This document shows positions 17,701-25,793 of a DNA stretch of 64,000 nucleotides, one piece after another; within the stretch, counting starts at the first letter, position 1, and each line of letters begins with the position of its first letter. The notes under the pieces are model-generated. The model was not told where the DNA came from and did no database searches. It was given only the letters and a program-made list of their open reading frames with translations. Both the position numbers and the translations under genes were made by a program. Source of the DNA: CAZKWG01 sp964615375 (GTDB lineage: Bacteria; Myxococcota_A; UBA796; CAZKWG01); contig CAZTOW010000005.1 of the NCBI GenBank assembly GCA_964615375.1, positions 186,001 to 250,000 of the forward strand. Direction: 5' to 3'.

Positions 17701-18686
17701 CGGGCGGGCGGGTCCACCTGCTGGCGGGCCGGCTGGACGAGGCCGAGCGCCACTTCCGCACGGCGCAGGCGCTCGCCGCCACCCTGGGCACGGACGGGCT
17801 GGTCTTCCTCTGCCAGGCCCACCTGGGCGAGGTCTTCCGCAACCGCCAGCAGGACGCCATCGCCGCGAGCTATCTGGCCGCGGCGGCGGGCTTCGCCGAG
17901 GAGCGCGGCTGGCTGGACGAGGCCGCCACCACCCGGCTCTCCCAGGCCCTGGTCCTGCTGCGGAGCGGGGACGAGCTGCGGGCCTACCAGGAGGTGGATC
18001 GCGCGAGCCAGCACCTCGGCGAGCAGCCCCACCACTGGGCCTGGACCCTGGTGGGCCTGCTCCGGGCCCTGGCCGCCGCGCGGGTGGGCGACCCGCGGGC
18101 CTGCCGCGCCTGGTGGCAGGTGGCGCGCGACCGGGGGCTGGACCGCGTGCGCCAGAGCCCGGACCTGTGGCTGGCGCTCCAGCGCCTGGCCGCCGCCGCC
18201 GCGCCCCTCGGGCTGCTCGACATCGCTTCCGAGGCGTCCAACCTCGCCCACGTCCCGTCCCAGGCCAGCGCCGTGCTGCAGACCGAGCCGGAGGACGAGG
18301 ACGATGACATAATTGAGCTCCCGCAGGAGGCGGCCTCGAGAGGACATGCCCCCCCTCCCGCTTCAGGAGCTTGGATGTCCGCCAACGACGCGCCCAAGAG
18401 CAAGCCTCCCGCCACCAGCACCTTCCTGCCGGAGGACGAGCCCACCCCTGTGCCGCGTCGGGCCAACGCCACCTTCCTGCCGGACGACGAGCCCACCCCG
18501 CGCCCGCTCGCCGCGCCCCCGCCCGCCGCGCGCCCCACGACGCTGCCGCCCAAGGCGCCGCCCTCCGGTCGGGCCGCCCCGACCTTCATCCCCGAGGACG
18601 ACCCGCCACGGGCCAGCCAGACCTTCATGCCCGAGGACGAGACGGATCCGGGTGAGGAGATCCCGCGGCGGAGGAAGCGGCCCTGA
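14772..18686 (+). CDS. PknK-type Ser/Thr kinase with AAA ATPase and TPR region
   Basis: The 1304-aa protein starts at GTG 14772, 6 bp after cyaY. An N-terminal kinase domain (about 10-280) has LGEGATGSVYEA, VALKVV (ATP lysine), HQDLKPANVLL (HRD changed to HQD), SDLGV (DFG changed to DLG) and GWMAPEQL. From about 355 comes an AAA/ORC-like ATPase with Walker A VGESGTGKS and CLVLEDAHL. Residues about 770-1160 are TPR repeats (AGRLDEAERHFRTAQALA). The last 100 residues repeat T-F-[LIM]-P-[ED]-[DE] four times. This is the architecture of PknK / multidomain signalling ATPases that act as cytoplasmic signal integrators. Unusual AT-rich rare codons occur at three places in the gene. Confidence 0.9.
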   Translation: MIQLPVVPDRYRPLRLLGEGATGSVYEANDRLLGHKVALKVVRANLAIHARFRARFAHEVALSARVVHPRLVPVYDYGRLPDGRPFVSIALADKGSLDDLLDQQPPLSEALRLVDQILDALGYLHARGYLHQDLKPANVLLHSGLGGRPDAWISDLGVTEALSLLAMDRRGIAGTPGWMAPEQLMGRAVELGPWTDLYAVGLMLYAMLGGNIRSEGGEEARAALLKARLQLKIKLKPEIPRALGEVVANLLEPEPRQRYDRAADVRRALQHAVADLSAELGAERVSRTRTRTSTTTFAETFLPEGAAALVAPRFQGDPPSAYRWNRVQPDPMPQRAPSEAVGVASGRASLALIALRDPPLVGRAEQRQRLWTLAREVTRTGQPQVALIVGESGTGKSRLAASVAEALDQHGGMETVTLRYRLPPGADDGYRGGVKELLAPWNDTRTELEERVSRWLARDWQAPRESVGEEASILARWCGMLRDDETPIHVAAGLAYLYRWMDVHAWRGGTCLVLEDAHLAQAAGDGLHICEALLRRTVGERPVLALATLSSEALASNPALQAQVDTLQGLGALRVDVPRLSDEELLHFLAECYLVDPAHAGVLAPMCQGSPAFATLLMRDLAARRHLLQRKDGRFELDHRVPLARVVPRDLETLCVRRVEGALASTEDPAAASEALAVIALAGQDPPSLVVRTVSSGGLDALLATGLVRQRGWVLAFEHGEIARAAASVAHRGGDRADLHRRLADAWAALGRRTGADVDLPHGLHRLHGDQPEQAREPLVRAARTALAEGRPALALDAARFAAHAADRVGALQDRLETRVQQAEALLELGRVEEAIQVASGARKLGKLADRQNARLQVLLARAALQQGALEQADHLLDLAEGAYQGSREAAGLAPILLTRGRLYRIFGYPAHAADCFRRVLDLEPEEARVEVEALRELIECRIAASDTVGLDQDVALLHRAASRSGDTALLSHATYAGGRVHLLAGRLDEAERHFRTAQALAATLGTDGLVFLCQAHLGEVFRNRQQDAIAASYLAAAAGFAEERGWLDEAATTRLSQALVLLRSGDELRAYQEVDRASQHLGEQPHHWAWTLVGLLRALAAARVGDPRACRAWWQVARDRGLDRVRQSPDLWLALQRLAAAAAPLGLLDIASEASNLAHVPSQASAVLQTEPEDEDDDIIELPQEAASRGHAPPPASGAWMSANDAPKSKPPATSTFLPEDEPTPVPRRANATFLPDDEPTPRPLAAPPPAARPTTLPPKAPPSGRAAPTFIPEDDPPRASQTFMPEDETDPGEEIPRRRKRP

Positions 18687-18693
18687 TCCGGGC

Positions 18694-20718
18694 CTACAGC
18701 GCCCCGCCGAAGAAGAGGCTGAGCGTGGTCCGCCCGTAGATGCTGACGCCGAGCTCCTCGTAGCCGTCGCCGTTCAGGTCTCCCACCCCGCCGACGTCAT
18801 AGGCCAGGTAATCCCGCGACGAGTCTGTCGCTGTCCCCGCGATGGTCGCGTCGGCGTCGGTGTCGGCGTAGCTGCCGCTCTCGAAGGGCCCGTAGAAGAG
18901 GTGGACCGCGCCGCCGTAGCTCTCCGCCATGTAGTCGCCGGAGGCGACGTCGCTGGACCCGTCCCCGTCCAGGTCCGCCCCGGCGAGCTGCTGCGCGAAG
19001 CGCTCCGAGGTGTCGGTCCCGTAGAAGAAGACGTCGGCGCGGGCCGTGCTGACCGAGCCTGCGCCAGGGGGGGAGAGGAAGACGTAGCCTGTGCCCACGC
19101 TGGAGCCCGTCAGCGAGCTGTCGTACCAGGCGGCGATCCCGACGTCGTCGCGACCGTCGCCGTCCACGTCGCCCAGACCGGTCATCTCCGCGCCGCTGTA
19201 CTGGTAGTTCGCGCTGCCGAAGATGATCAGGTCGGCGGAGCTGAGGCTGTAGGAGCCGCTGAGATCCCCGGAGAAGATCCCGGAGAGGCCGTTGTAGCTG
19301 TAGCCATAGCTGTAGTAGTAGCTGCCGAACCCGACGTCCTCCATGCCGTCGCCGTCCACGTCCCCGAGGTTGGCGATCTGCATCCCGAGGTAGGCGTAGG
19401 TCGCGTCCGACGAGATGCTGGCGACCGCGGCGCTCTTCAGCTCGGTGGTGCTCTCGTCCGGCGGGTCGGAGAGCACGTAGACCAGGCCCTCGTAGCTGTA
19501 GCTCCCCGTGTAGTAGGGGTCGCCCACCAGGAGCGAGGCGGCGCCGTCCCCGTCCATGTCCGCGCCCACGATCCAGCTCCGCTGGAGCGGCGGCGAGCTG
19601 CTGAGACCGCTGTAGGCCGCCGTCGCGCGGTCCACGCTGTCGCCCGCGGAGATGGGGCCGTCCACGACGACGACCATCGAGCTCCCCAGCGAGTAGCTGA
19701 AGAGGTCGTCGTAGCCGTCCCCGTCCAGGTCCGCCCCGTCGCCCACGCCGTAGCCCAGATATCCATAGGTGGTGGATCCGAAGAGCTGCATGGTGGCGAG
19801 GCTCTCCGAGCCCGAGTCCCCCGGAGCGAGCCCCTCGAAGAGGTAGACGACGCCCGCGTAGCTGCTGGCGTAGGGGGCGGAGGTGACGACCTCCTCCACC
19901 CCGTCGCCGTCCGTGTCCGCGTGGCGGACGTTGGCGCCGAAGTAGCTGCTGCTCCCCGTGATCAGGACGTCGGCGTCGGTGTAGGCGTAGGCGCCCTCCA
20001 GCGGGACGCAGCCGTTGGCCGTGCCGTCGCAGTCGTTGTCCCGCTCGTCCAGGCAGACCTCCTCGGCGCCCGGATAGATGTCGTTCGCGCCGTCGTCGCA
20101 GTCGTCCGAGCCGGCCACGTAGCCCTCCGGGGCCTCGCAGCTCTCGGTGGAGGCGCTGGCGTCGCCGAAGCCGTCCCCGTCTCCGTCGGCGTACCAGGTG
20201 AGCGAGCTCAGGACCGTGTCGTCGCCGTCATCGCAGTCCGAGCCGTCATCGACGTAGCCGTCGGGCTGCTCGCAGAAGCGGTAGCTGGGGCCCGCTCCGA
20301 GGCCGTCGCCGTCCTCGTCGAGGAACCAGCTCGTGAGCCCGCTGACGCTCGGGTCGTCGTCGTCGGTGAGCCCGTCGCAGTCCTCGTCCTCCCCGCCGCA
20401 GACCTCCTGGGCGTCGGGCGAGATCGCCTCGTCGTCGTCGTCGCAGTCCAGCGCCTCCTCGTAGTAGCCCTCGGGGGGCGCGCAGGCGATGACCCCGTCC
20501 TGGTCGCCGCCATAGCCGTCGCCGTCGCCGTCGGCGTACCACATCTGCGTGGGGGCGTCCTCGTCCACCTCCCCGTCGCAGTCGTTGTCCTCCCCGTCGC
20601 ATGCGTCGGGGAGGCCCTCGCCCGCGCAGGGCTCCTGACCCTTGTCGTCCCCCTCGTCGCCGGGGCATCCCGCCCACACGATCGCCAGCAGGGGCAGCAG
20701 CCCGAGGTGCGCACGCAT
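18694..20718 (-). CDS. FG-GAP repeat lipoprotein with MopE-like metal-binding motifs
   Basis: I chose the ATG at 20718, preceded by GGGAGGAG, giving 674 aa: signal MRAHLGLLPLLAIVWAGC, then acidic Cys-containing motifs of the form DNDCDGEVDED, DADGDGDGYG, DCDDDDEAI-SPDAQEVCGG typical of the 'putative metal-binding motif' (MopE-like) repeats. The rest holds FG-GAP repeats (GLGDVDGDGRDDVGI, ADLDGDGSSDVASG, VGDLNGDGYEELGVS), expected to form a calcium-binding beta-propeller as in integrin alpha chains. Likely surface lipoprotein for adhesion or metal binding. A second protein of this design is at 28699-30297. Confidence 0.88.
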   Translation of the reverse strand: MRAHLGLLPLLAIVWAGCPGDEGDDKGQEPCAGEGLPDACDGEDNDCDGEVDEDAPTQMWYADGDGDGYGGDQDGVIACAPPEGYYEEALDCDDDDEAISPDAQEVCGGEDEDCDGLTDDDDPSVSGLTSWFLDEDGDGLGAGPSYRFCEQPDGYVDDGSDCDDGDDTVLSSLTWYADGDGDGFGDASASTESCEAPEGYVAGSDDCDDGANDIYPGAEEVCLDERDNDCDGTANGCVPLEGAYAYTDADVLITGSSSYFGANVRHADTDGDGVEEVVTSAPYASSYAGVVYLFEGLAPGDSGSESLATMQLFGSTTYGYLGYGVGDGADLDGDGYDDLFSYSLGSSMVVVVDGPISAGDSVDRATAAYSGLSSSPPLQRSWIVGADMDGDGAASLLVGDPYYTGSYSYEGLVYVLSDPPDESTTELKSAAVASISSDATYAYLGMQIANLGDVDGDGMEDVGFGSYYYSYGYSYNGLSGIFSGDLSGSYSLSSADLIIFGSANYQYSGAEMTGLGDVDGDGRDDVGIAAWYDSSLTGSSVGTGYVFLSPPGAGSVSTARADVFFYGTDTSERFAQQLAGADLDGDGSSDVASGDYMAESYGGAVHLFYGPFESGSYADTDADATIAGTATDSSRDYLAYDVGGVGDLNGDGYEELGVSIYGRTTLSLFFGGAL

Positions 20719-20728
20719 GCTCACTCCT

Positions 20729-20746
20729 CCCGAACAGGTGTTCGGG
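20729..20746. promoter_or_regulatory. Perfect palindromic dyad in the FG-GAP lipoprotein leader
   Basis: CCCGAACAGGTGTTCGGG is an 8-bp perfect inverted repeat with a 2-nt centre, 10 bp upstream of the FG-GAP lipoprotein ATG (minus strand), next to its ribosome site. Its core CGAAC-N4-GTTCG fits the Gram-positive LexA box consensus (CGAACRNRYGTTYG-like). An operator or an mRNA hairpin are both possible. Confidence 0.5.
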
Positions 20747-20842
20747 ATGCTTACACGAGGTCGGCCCGATCGCACGCAACTTCCTGTCGCGGTTGTCTCG
20801 AGGGGGCGCGCAAGGCGCGATCCGCCGCGATAGAGTGGCGCG

Positions 20843-21391
20843 ATGTCCGCGCCCGCCTGGCTCCTCGGCGATCCCTCCCGCGCGCCCTTCCTGGGGCATG
20901 CGCGCTTCGCCCTGGACACAGGGAAGGCCCGGCTCAGCGGGGCGGGCAGGCTGGCCCCGAAGGACGGGCTGGTCGGCGCCTACCGGGCGGCGCGGCGGCT
21001 GGAGCAGGTCATCCTGGAGGCCGCCGCGGGCCCCGGGGATCGCCACGCGCTGCTCTGGCGCGCCTGGGAGGCCCTCTTCGCGCTGCCCCTCGCCGAGCTG
21101 GGATCGGAGCAGGGCGCCGATCTCACCCTGCTGATGGTGGCGGAGGACGCGGGCGGGACCGGGGTGGCGGGCGTGGGCCTGAGCGCGGCGCTGGGCCTGG
21201 CCGGGGGGCGCCTGGTGCCGCTGGCCGAGGGCCGACACCCGCTGCTGAGCCCCCCGGGGCGCCCGGCGCGCACCCCCGGCGTGCTCACGCTCGAGCTGGA
21301 GGTGGAGGCCGTGGTCGGAATTCCATCCCACCTGGATGCTGCGCCGCCGCCGCTCGACCAGCTCCGCGCCCGCTGCGGGGTGCGCGCGTGA
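20843..21391 (+). CDS. Hypothetical protein, 182 aa
   Basis: First gene of a four-base-overlap pair (GTGA with the next gene). The product is Ala/Gly/Leu-rich and soluble without signal peptide. The segment TLLMVAEDAGGTGVAGVGLSA followed by LVPLAEGRHPLLSPPG is faintly reminiscent of PP2C-type phosphatases but lacks convincing metal-binding Asp motifs. I do not recognise it. It is divergent from the FG-GAP lipoprotein, with 124 bp between. Confidence 0.65.
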   Translation: MSAPAWLLGDPSRAPFLGHARFALDTGKARLSGAGRLAPKDGLVGAYRAARRLEQVILEAAAGPGDRHALLWRAWEALFALPLAELGSEQGADLTLLMVAEDAGGTGVAGVGLSAALGLAGGRLVPLAEGRHPLLSPPGRPARTPGVLTLELEVEAVVGIPSHLDAAPPPLDQLRARCGVRA

Positions 21392-22143
21392 GCCCCGAGC
21401 GCATCGCCGCGCTGGACCCCCGGCGCGACCTCTACGAGATCCGCCGCGCCCTGGCGGAGATGATCGCCGCCGGGCAGTCGGTGGAGGCCCACTACGCCGC
21501 GCTGGGCGAGCGCGATCCGGTGGCGCTGACCGATCTGGTGGTGGGGCCGCAGGCGCTCCGCGGGGCGGGGGCGGTGGACGCGGCGCTCGGGCAGGCCGCG
21601 CGCCTGGAGAAGACGGTGGGGCCGACGGGCCTCTACCGGCGCCTGGTCGATCTGGGGCCGGAGCGGGGGCGCGCGGTGCTGGCCGTGGCCTGCGCGCGAC
21701 ACCCCACGGCCAGCTGGCTGGTGGCGCTCTCGGAGAAGGTGGAGGGCCCGGACGCCGGGCTCACGCACCTGCGGGCCACGCTCGCGCTCCCCTCGCTGGC
21801 CTGGGCCTGTCAGGTCCACGCCACGGCCGGGCATGCCCGCGGGCTCGCCCTGCTGGCCGGAGAGTCCGGTCGGGTAGAGCCGGCGCTGGCGCTGCTGCAC
21901 GCGGGGCTCTACGAGGAGGCGGCGGAGGCGGCGGCGCGCGCGCTGGAGGCCGATCCGTCCGTGCCGGTGGTGGAGGCCTGCGCCGCGGTGTGGGGGCCGG
22001 ACCTGGACCCGCTGCTGAGCCGCCTGCTGAGCCACCTGCGGCGGGCCGAAGCGGCGGACGCGCTGGCCGCGCATGCGGCGTACTTCCCTGGCTTCGGCGC
22101 GCGCCTCGCGGTCGTGCGCCGGGGCCTCACGCGGATGGGATGA
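21388..22143 (+). CDS. Hypothetical helical protein, 251 aa
   Basis: I start this gene at GTG 21388, whose GTGA overlaps the stop of the previous gene; a much longer open frame upstream is only the shadow of the minus-strand FG-GAP gene. The product is helical, with repeat-like segments (GLYEEAAEAAARALEADPSVPV) suggesting TPR or HEAT-like repeats. No catalytic motif seen. It is followed 13 bp later by a Rieske ferredoxin gene, so the three genes probably form one operon. Confidence 0.7.
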   Translation: MSPERIAALDPRRDLYEIRRALAEMIAAGQSVEAHYAALGERDPVALTDLVVGPQALRGAGAVDAALGQAARLEKTVGPTGLYRRLVDLGPERGRAVLAVACARHPTASWLVALSEKVEGPDAGLTHLRATLALPSLAWACQVHATAGHARGLALLAGESGRVEPALALLHAGLYEEAAEAAARALEADPSVPVVEACAAVWGPDLDPLLSRLLSHLRRAEAADALAAHAAYFPGFGARLAVVRRGLTRMG

Positions 22144-22156
22144 GGAGGAGAGGGCT

Positions 22157-22636
22157 GTGGGACTCCGTGATCAGCTCAAGCGCAAGCTCGCGGAGGCCGT
22201 GGGCCTCGGCGCGCGCGCCGCCCCCCCGGCGCCCCGATCGAGCGCCACCTCCAGCCCGTCCCAGGTGGACGCGCAGGGCTTCCGGGCCGTCGCCGCCAGC
22301 GACGCTGTGGCCCCCGGGCGCGCCGGGACCTTCCAGGTCGGCGAGGACACGGTGGCGGTCTTTCGCGTCGAAGGCGGGCTCTTCGCCATCGACAGCGCCT
22401 GCGTCCACGAGGACGGGCCGCTGGGCGAGGGCGAGATCTCCGGGGCGGTGGTCTCCTGCCCCTACCACCACTGGCGCTACGACGTCCGCACCGGCGCCTG
22501 CCTGAGCGAGCCGAGCCGGGCCGTGGCCTGCTACGCCGTCAAGGAGCAGGGCGGGCTCATCTGGGTCGGCCGCCGCACCCGCGAGGGCTCGGGCGAGCGC
22601 GGGGGCGAGCACGACGACGGCCTGAAGACGCGCTGA
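22157..22636 (+). CDS. Rieske [2Fe-2S] ferredoxin-like protein
   Basis: I chose GTG 22157, preceded by GAGGAGGAG at 22142-22150, giving 159 aa. The ligand motifs CVH (in ACVHEDGPLGEG) and CPYHHW are spaced as in Rieske ferredoxins and NirD-like proteins. The N-terminal 40 residues are a low-complexity Ala/Pro/Ser linker. It lacks the catalytic oxygenase domain, so electron transfer is the likely role; the partner is unknown. Confidence 0.88.
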   Translation: MGLRDQLKRKLAEAVGLGARAAPPAPRSSATSSPSQVDAQGFRAVAASDAVAPGRAGTFQVGEDTVAVFRVEGGLFAIDSACVHEDGPLGEGEISGAVVSCPYHHWRYDVRTGACLSEPSRAVACYAVKEQGGLIWVGRRTREGSGERGGEHDDGLKTR

Positions 22637-22651
22637 GCCTGGAAGACGCGA

Positions 22652-23842
22652 TCAGTCCCAGCCCCGCGGGCGGAAGAGGGCGATGCTGCTGGTGTAGGCG
22701 TGCAGGAAGCTGCGCTGGTGGACCGGCCCGATCTCGCCCCCGCAGAAGAAGCCCCCCGCGGGCACCGGGCCCAGGACCTCGCGCAGCACCCGGCTGTCGT
22801 GGTCAGGGACCCCGTAGAAGCCCGATCCGCGGCCCAGGCAGGAGAACATCAGCGCCCCCGCGGGCGCCTCCGCCCCCTGCTCGCGCTGGTAGCGGCCCAG
22901 CAGCTCGTGGAGCTCCTCGGAGGCCGCGGAGGCGTCCCGGGCGTGGAACTGCACCACCTGACCCGGGCGCAGCGTGGCGCCCACGCCCAGCACGCCCCGC
23001 TGGCGGTCCAGCCCCAGCAGGTTTCGGATGAGGAAGTCTCCGCTTCGGAAAGTCTCCTTCGCCGGATCGACGCCCACCCCCAGCAGCGGGCCGCGCTGGA
23101 AGAGCGCGCGATCCTCGGGGCTCAGGGTGGCGAAGAAGGTGTCCAGCACCTGCACCGCCGGCACGCCGTCGAGCTCGGAGATCAGGTGGCGGTCGCAGCG
23201 CGTGACCGTCATCGGCTCGCCGAGCGGGCGCGCGCCCTGGGCCACCACGGCGTCCATCCGCAGATCGCCCACCATCGCCACGCCCACCACGCCCGCGTCC
23301 ACGAGCTCGTCGTCCAGGATCAGCGTGTTGCGCTCGGGCTGGCGCGCCCCGCTGGCCACACCGCCCACCTTGGGGGCGCCCGGGTAGGCGAGGTCCAGCG
23401 AGCTGATGAGGCGATCGATGTCGCAGCTCTGCGGCTCGGGGAGCAGCAGGAAGGCGGGCTGGTGCTCCGGGTCCACGCCCAGGCGCCGCCGCCAGCTCTC
23501 CGCGCTGAGCTTCGACGGGTCCATCTCCAGCGGCCCCAGCCGGAAGGTGGAGAGCTCCACCCCGGGCAGGCAGGCGCCGACCAGCGCCACCGCCGGCCTC
23601 TGCTCCACCTCCGAGCCCCCGCCGATCACCGCCCCGGCCGTACACCCCAGCACCGCAGCCTGGGGCAGCCGCTCGTAGATCCGCGCGCCGTGCTGCCGGA
23701 CGGCCGCCGGGGCGTAGCCGCCCAGGAAGGCCAGCACGAGGTCGGGCGCGCGCCCGCCGAGCGCGCGATGAATGAGGTGGGTCGCCTCCTCGATGGCGCC
23801 CTCCAGCCCCCCTCGCTCCGAGATCACCGACGCCCACCGCAT
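22652..23842 (-). CDS. FIST N/C domain signal-transduction protein
   Basis: The 396-aa protein begins WASVISERGGLEGAIEEATHLI and contains LPQAAVLGCTAGAVIGGG (FIST_N) and, C-terminally, GALMFSCLGRG and FFCGGEIGPV (FIST_C), the conserved Cys-Gly loops of the family. FIST domains are proposed ligand sensors, often linked to two-component or cyclic-di-nucleotide signalling. No output domain is fused here. It converges on the Rieske ferredoxin gene, 15 bp apart. Confidence 0.85.
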   Translation of the reverse strand: MRWASVISERGGLEGAIEEATHLIHRALGGRAPDLVLAFLGGYAPAAVRQHGARIYERLPQAAVLGCTAGAVIGGGSEVEQRPAVALVGACLPGVELSTFRLGPLEMDPSKLSAESWRRRLGVDPEHQPAFLLLPEPQSCDIDRLISSLDLAYPGAPKVGGVASGARQPERNTLILDDELVDAGVVGVAMVGDLRMDAVVAQGARPLGEPMTVTRCDRHLISELDGVPAVQVLDTFFATLSPEDRALFQRGPLLGVGVDPAKETFRSGDFLIRNLLGLDRQRGVLGVGATLRPGQVVQFHARDASAASEELHELLGRYQREQGAEAPAGALMFSCLGRGSGFYGVPDHDSRVLREVLGPVPAGGFFCGGEIGPVHQRSFLHAYTSSIALFRPRGWD

Positions 23843-23881
23843 GCGCAGCCCCTTAACCTGTCGGAGCTCTCCCGCCCTCGC

Positions 23882-24433
23882 TCAGCGCTTCAGCCAGAGC
23901 CCGTTCTGCCAGAGCCACATCTGGTCGTAGGTCTCGTCGTCCTTCGTGGAGACGGCGCGCCGCACGCGGGTCCCCTCGACCTTCCACTGCTCGTCCAGCT
24001 TCCCGTCGCGGTCCAGGTCCAGCGTCACCCGCGTCACGGAGCCCGCCCCGTCCTCCTGGTAGAGGTTCGCGGCGAAGCCCTGGTCGGGCAGCACGTCCAG
24101 GGCCTCCGGGCCGCTGAGGCGCCGGCTCAGCAGGTCGTTCAGGATGAGCGTGTCGCGGCTGCTGGGCCCCAGCACCTCGCTCTGGTTGATGTGGACCTCG
24201 TGGCCCGAGGGCGCGCTGAAGGGGTCGTTGTGGACCTTGTGCGAGAGCGCGGCCTGGCGGACCGCGAGCCACTCGCCCACCCCCTGCTCGGCGCGCGCGG
24301 CCTCGTCCTCGGTCTCGCTCGCGCGCCACCACAACAGCCCGCCCACGCCACCCGCGCAGGCGCACAGCGCGATAAAGAGCGTGACAGCGCCCACGATCCA
24401 TGGGAGCTTGGAGCGTTTCATGGCCTCGCTCAC
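23882..24433 (-). CDS. Single-pass membrane protein of unknown function
   Basis: I chose GTG 24433 (VSEAMKRSKLPW) because AGGAGG is ideally spaced; an ATG lies at 24421. The 183-aa product has one strong membrane segment near the N-terminus (LPWIVGAVTLFIALCACAGG) and a mostly hydrophilic outside part with one EF-hand-like acidic loop (DLDRDGKLDEQW). No family recognised. It is divergent from the secreted protein at 24508, sharing a 74-bp intergenic region. Confidence 0.7.
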   Translation of the reverse strand: MSEAMKRSKLPWIVGAVTLFIALCACAGGVGGLLWWRASETEDEAARAEQGVGEWLAVRQAALSHKVHNDPFSAPSGHEVHINQSEVLGPSSRDTLILNDLLSRRLSGPEALDVLPDQGFAANLYQEDGAGSVTRVTLDLDRDGKLDEQWKVEGTRVRRAVSTKDDETYDQMWLWQNGLWLKR

Positions 24434-24507
24434 GGTAGCCTCCTGCGGTTCCCGGCAGTAGGTGGTGTAGCATGAGCGGGCCCTCCACTCGACCGGGCAC
24501 TTCACAC

Positions 24508-25793
24508 ATGCTTCGACGCCTCCCCATCGTCGGCCTCCTTATCGGCAGCTTCCCGGCCGCTTACGCCGCGAACTGCCCGGACAAGGCCACGCTCTCCGAG
24601 CTCAACCGCTCGATGCAGCGCGCCGAGGACGCCTATCAGAACCTCGACCTCGACGGTTTCATGACCGCGTCCGAGATGCTGCGCAGCGATCTCGTCTGCC
24701 TGGGGGAGCCGATGACGCGGGTCGTCGCGGCGCGCATCCACCGGATGGAGGGGCTGCGCGGGCACCTGGACAACGACCGCCGGGCGTCCTCGCAGAGCTT
24801 CGCCGCGGCGCGCTCGCTGGATCCCGAGTTCAGCTTCCCGGAGGACATGATCCCGGAGGGCTCGCCCGAGCTCGAGCTCTACACGGCCATCGATCTGTCG
24901 CTGGGCTCCACCCAGAAGGTGGATCCGATGATCGACGGCTACGTCCTCATCGACGGCAAGGTCGGCACGGATCGGCCCACCGACTGGTCCACCATCGTCC
25001 AGGTGATCAACGAGGACGGGGACATCAACGTCACGGCCTACCTGCGGCCGGGTCAGCCCATGCCCTCCTACTACCCGGAGGCCTCGGAGCGCGCGGCGGC
25101 CCAGACGGTGGGCGCGAACACCTCCAAGAGCTTCCAGGAGAGCGCCGACGACGACCCCTTCGCCGAGGACCTGGACGAGGACGGTCCGACCGACTGGGGC
25201 AACCTGGCGACGGAGGACGAGGACGAGCCGGCCCCGCGCAGCACGGCGAGCACCACGGGCTCGCGCGCGACGACGGGCACCAGCGCGCCGAAGACGACGA
25301 CGGGCACCTCCGCGCCGCGCACNNNNNNNNNNNNNNNNNNNNNNNNNNNNNNNNNNNNNNNNNNNNNNNNNNNNNNNNNNNNNNNNNNNNNNNNNNNNNN
25401 NNNNNNNNNNNNNNNNNNNNNNCGACGACGGGCACCAGCGCGCCGAAGACGACGACGGGCACCTCCGCGCCGCGCACCAGCGGTACGCGGACCACGCCCA
25501 GCACGACCACCGTCCCGCGCAGCACCGTGGGCGGCGACGACGAGATCCCGACGCTGAAGAAGGAGCCGAAGAAGCACCCCGTCGGGCTGCTGACGTTCTC
25601 CCTGCTCAGCGCCGCCGCCTCGGGCGTCTCCTACGGCGTGGCCATGCACTCGGCGAACGCCTACCGGGCCCCGGAGACGACCTATGACCAGCTCGACACG
25701 CTGCGGGTCCAGGCCAACCTGTGGTCGGGGGTGGCGGCGGGGACGGGCGCCGTGGCGCTGGGCTCGATCATCGCGGTAGGAGTGTCCTGGTGA
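24508..25793 (+). CDS. Secreted protein with Thr/Ser/Pro-rich repeat, interrupted by an assembly gap
   Basis: From ATG 24508 the product has a cleavable signal peptide (LPIVGLLIGSFPAAYA|AN), a TPR-like helical domain (MQRAEDAYQNLDLDGFMTAS), a beta domain, an acidic stretch and then a repetitive linker (TTGTSAPKTTTGTSAPR). The linker meets 100 N at 25323. After the gap the same repeat continues in the correct phase and leads into a region with two hydrophobic segments ending GSIIAVGVSW. The apparent frame change across the Ns is an artefact of the arbitrary gap length. Its stop overlaps the GTG start of the kinase gene (GTGA), so the two are likely partners. Confidence 0.75.
25268..25322. repeat. 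Left copy of a 55-bp exact repeat ending at the gap
   Basis: These 55 bases, directly before the N run, are identical to 25423-25477 directly after it. They encode most of the Thr-Gly-Thr-Ser-Ala-Pro repeat of the secreted protein. Exact abutment on both sides fits overlapping contig ends. Confidence 0.9.
25323..25422. other. Assembly gap (100 N)
   Basis: Exactly 100 N, the conventional placeholder for a gap of unknown size, inside the repeat-coding part of the secreted protein gene. Reading phase on both sides requires that the true missing length leaves remainder 2 when divided by three, or that the flanking 55-bp ends overlap. Confidence 0.98.
25423..25477. repeat. Right copy of the 55-bp exact repeat starting at the gap
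   Basis: Identical to 25268-25322 and in the same codon phase relative to the downstream reading frame. Confidence 0.9.

Noticed and set aside
18313..21387. Very long plus-strand frame running into the 251-aa gene
   Set aside because: Up to 21387 it overlaps the kinase tail and lies opposite the FG-GAP gene, with low-complexity Val/Gly/Arg shadow sequence. Only the part from GTG 21388 is kept as a real gene.
25268..25793. Frameshift in the secreted repeat protein
   Set aside because: The phase change is produced by the arbitrary 100-N gap; the identical 55-bp flanks are in the same codon phase with the frames on each side.
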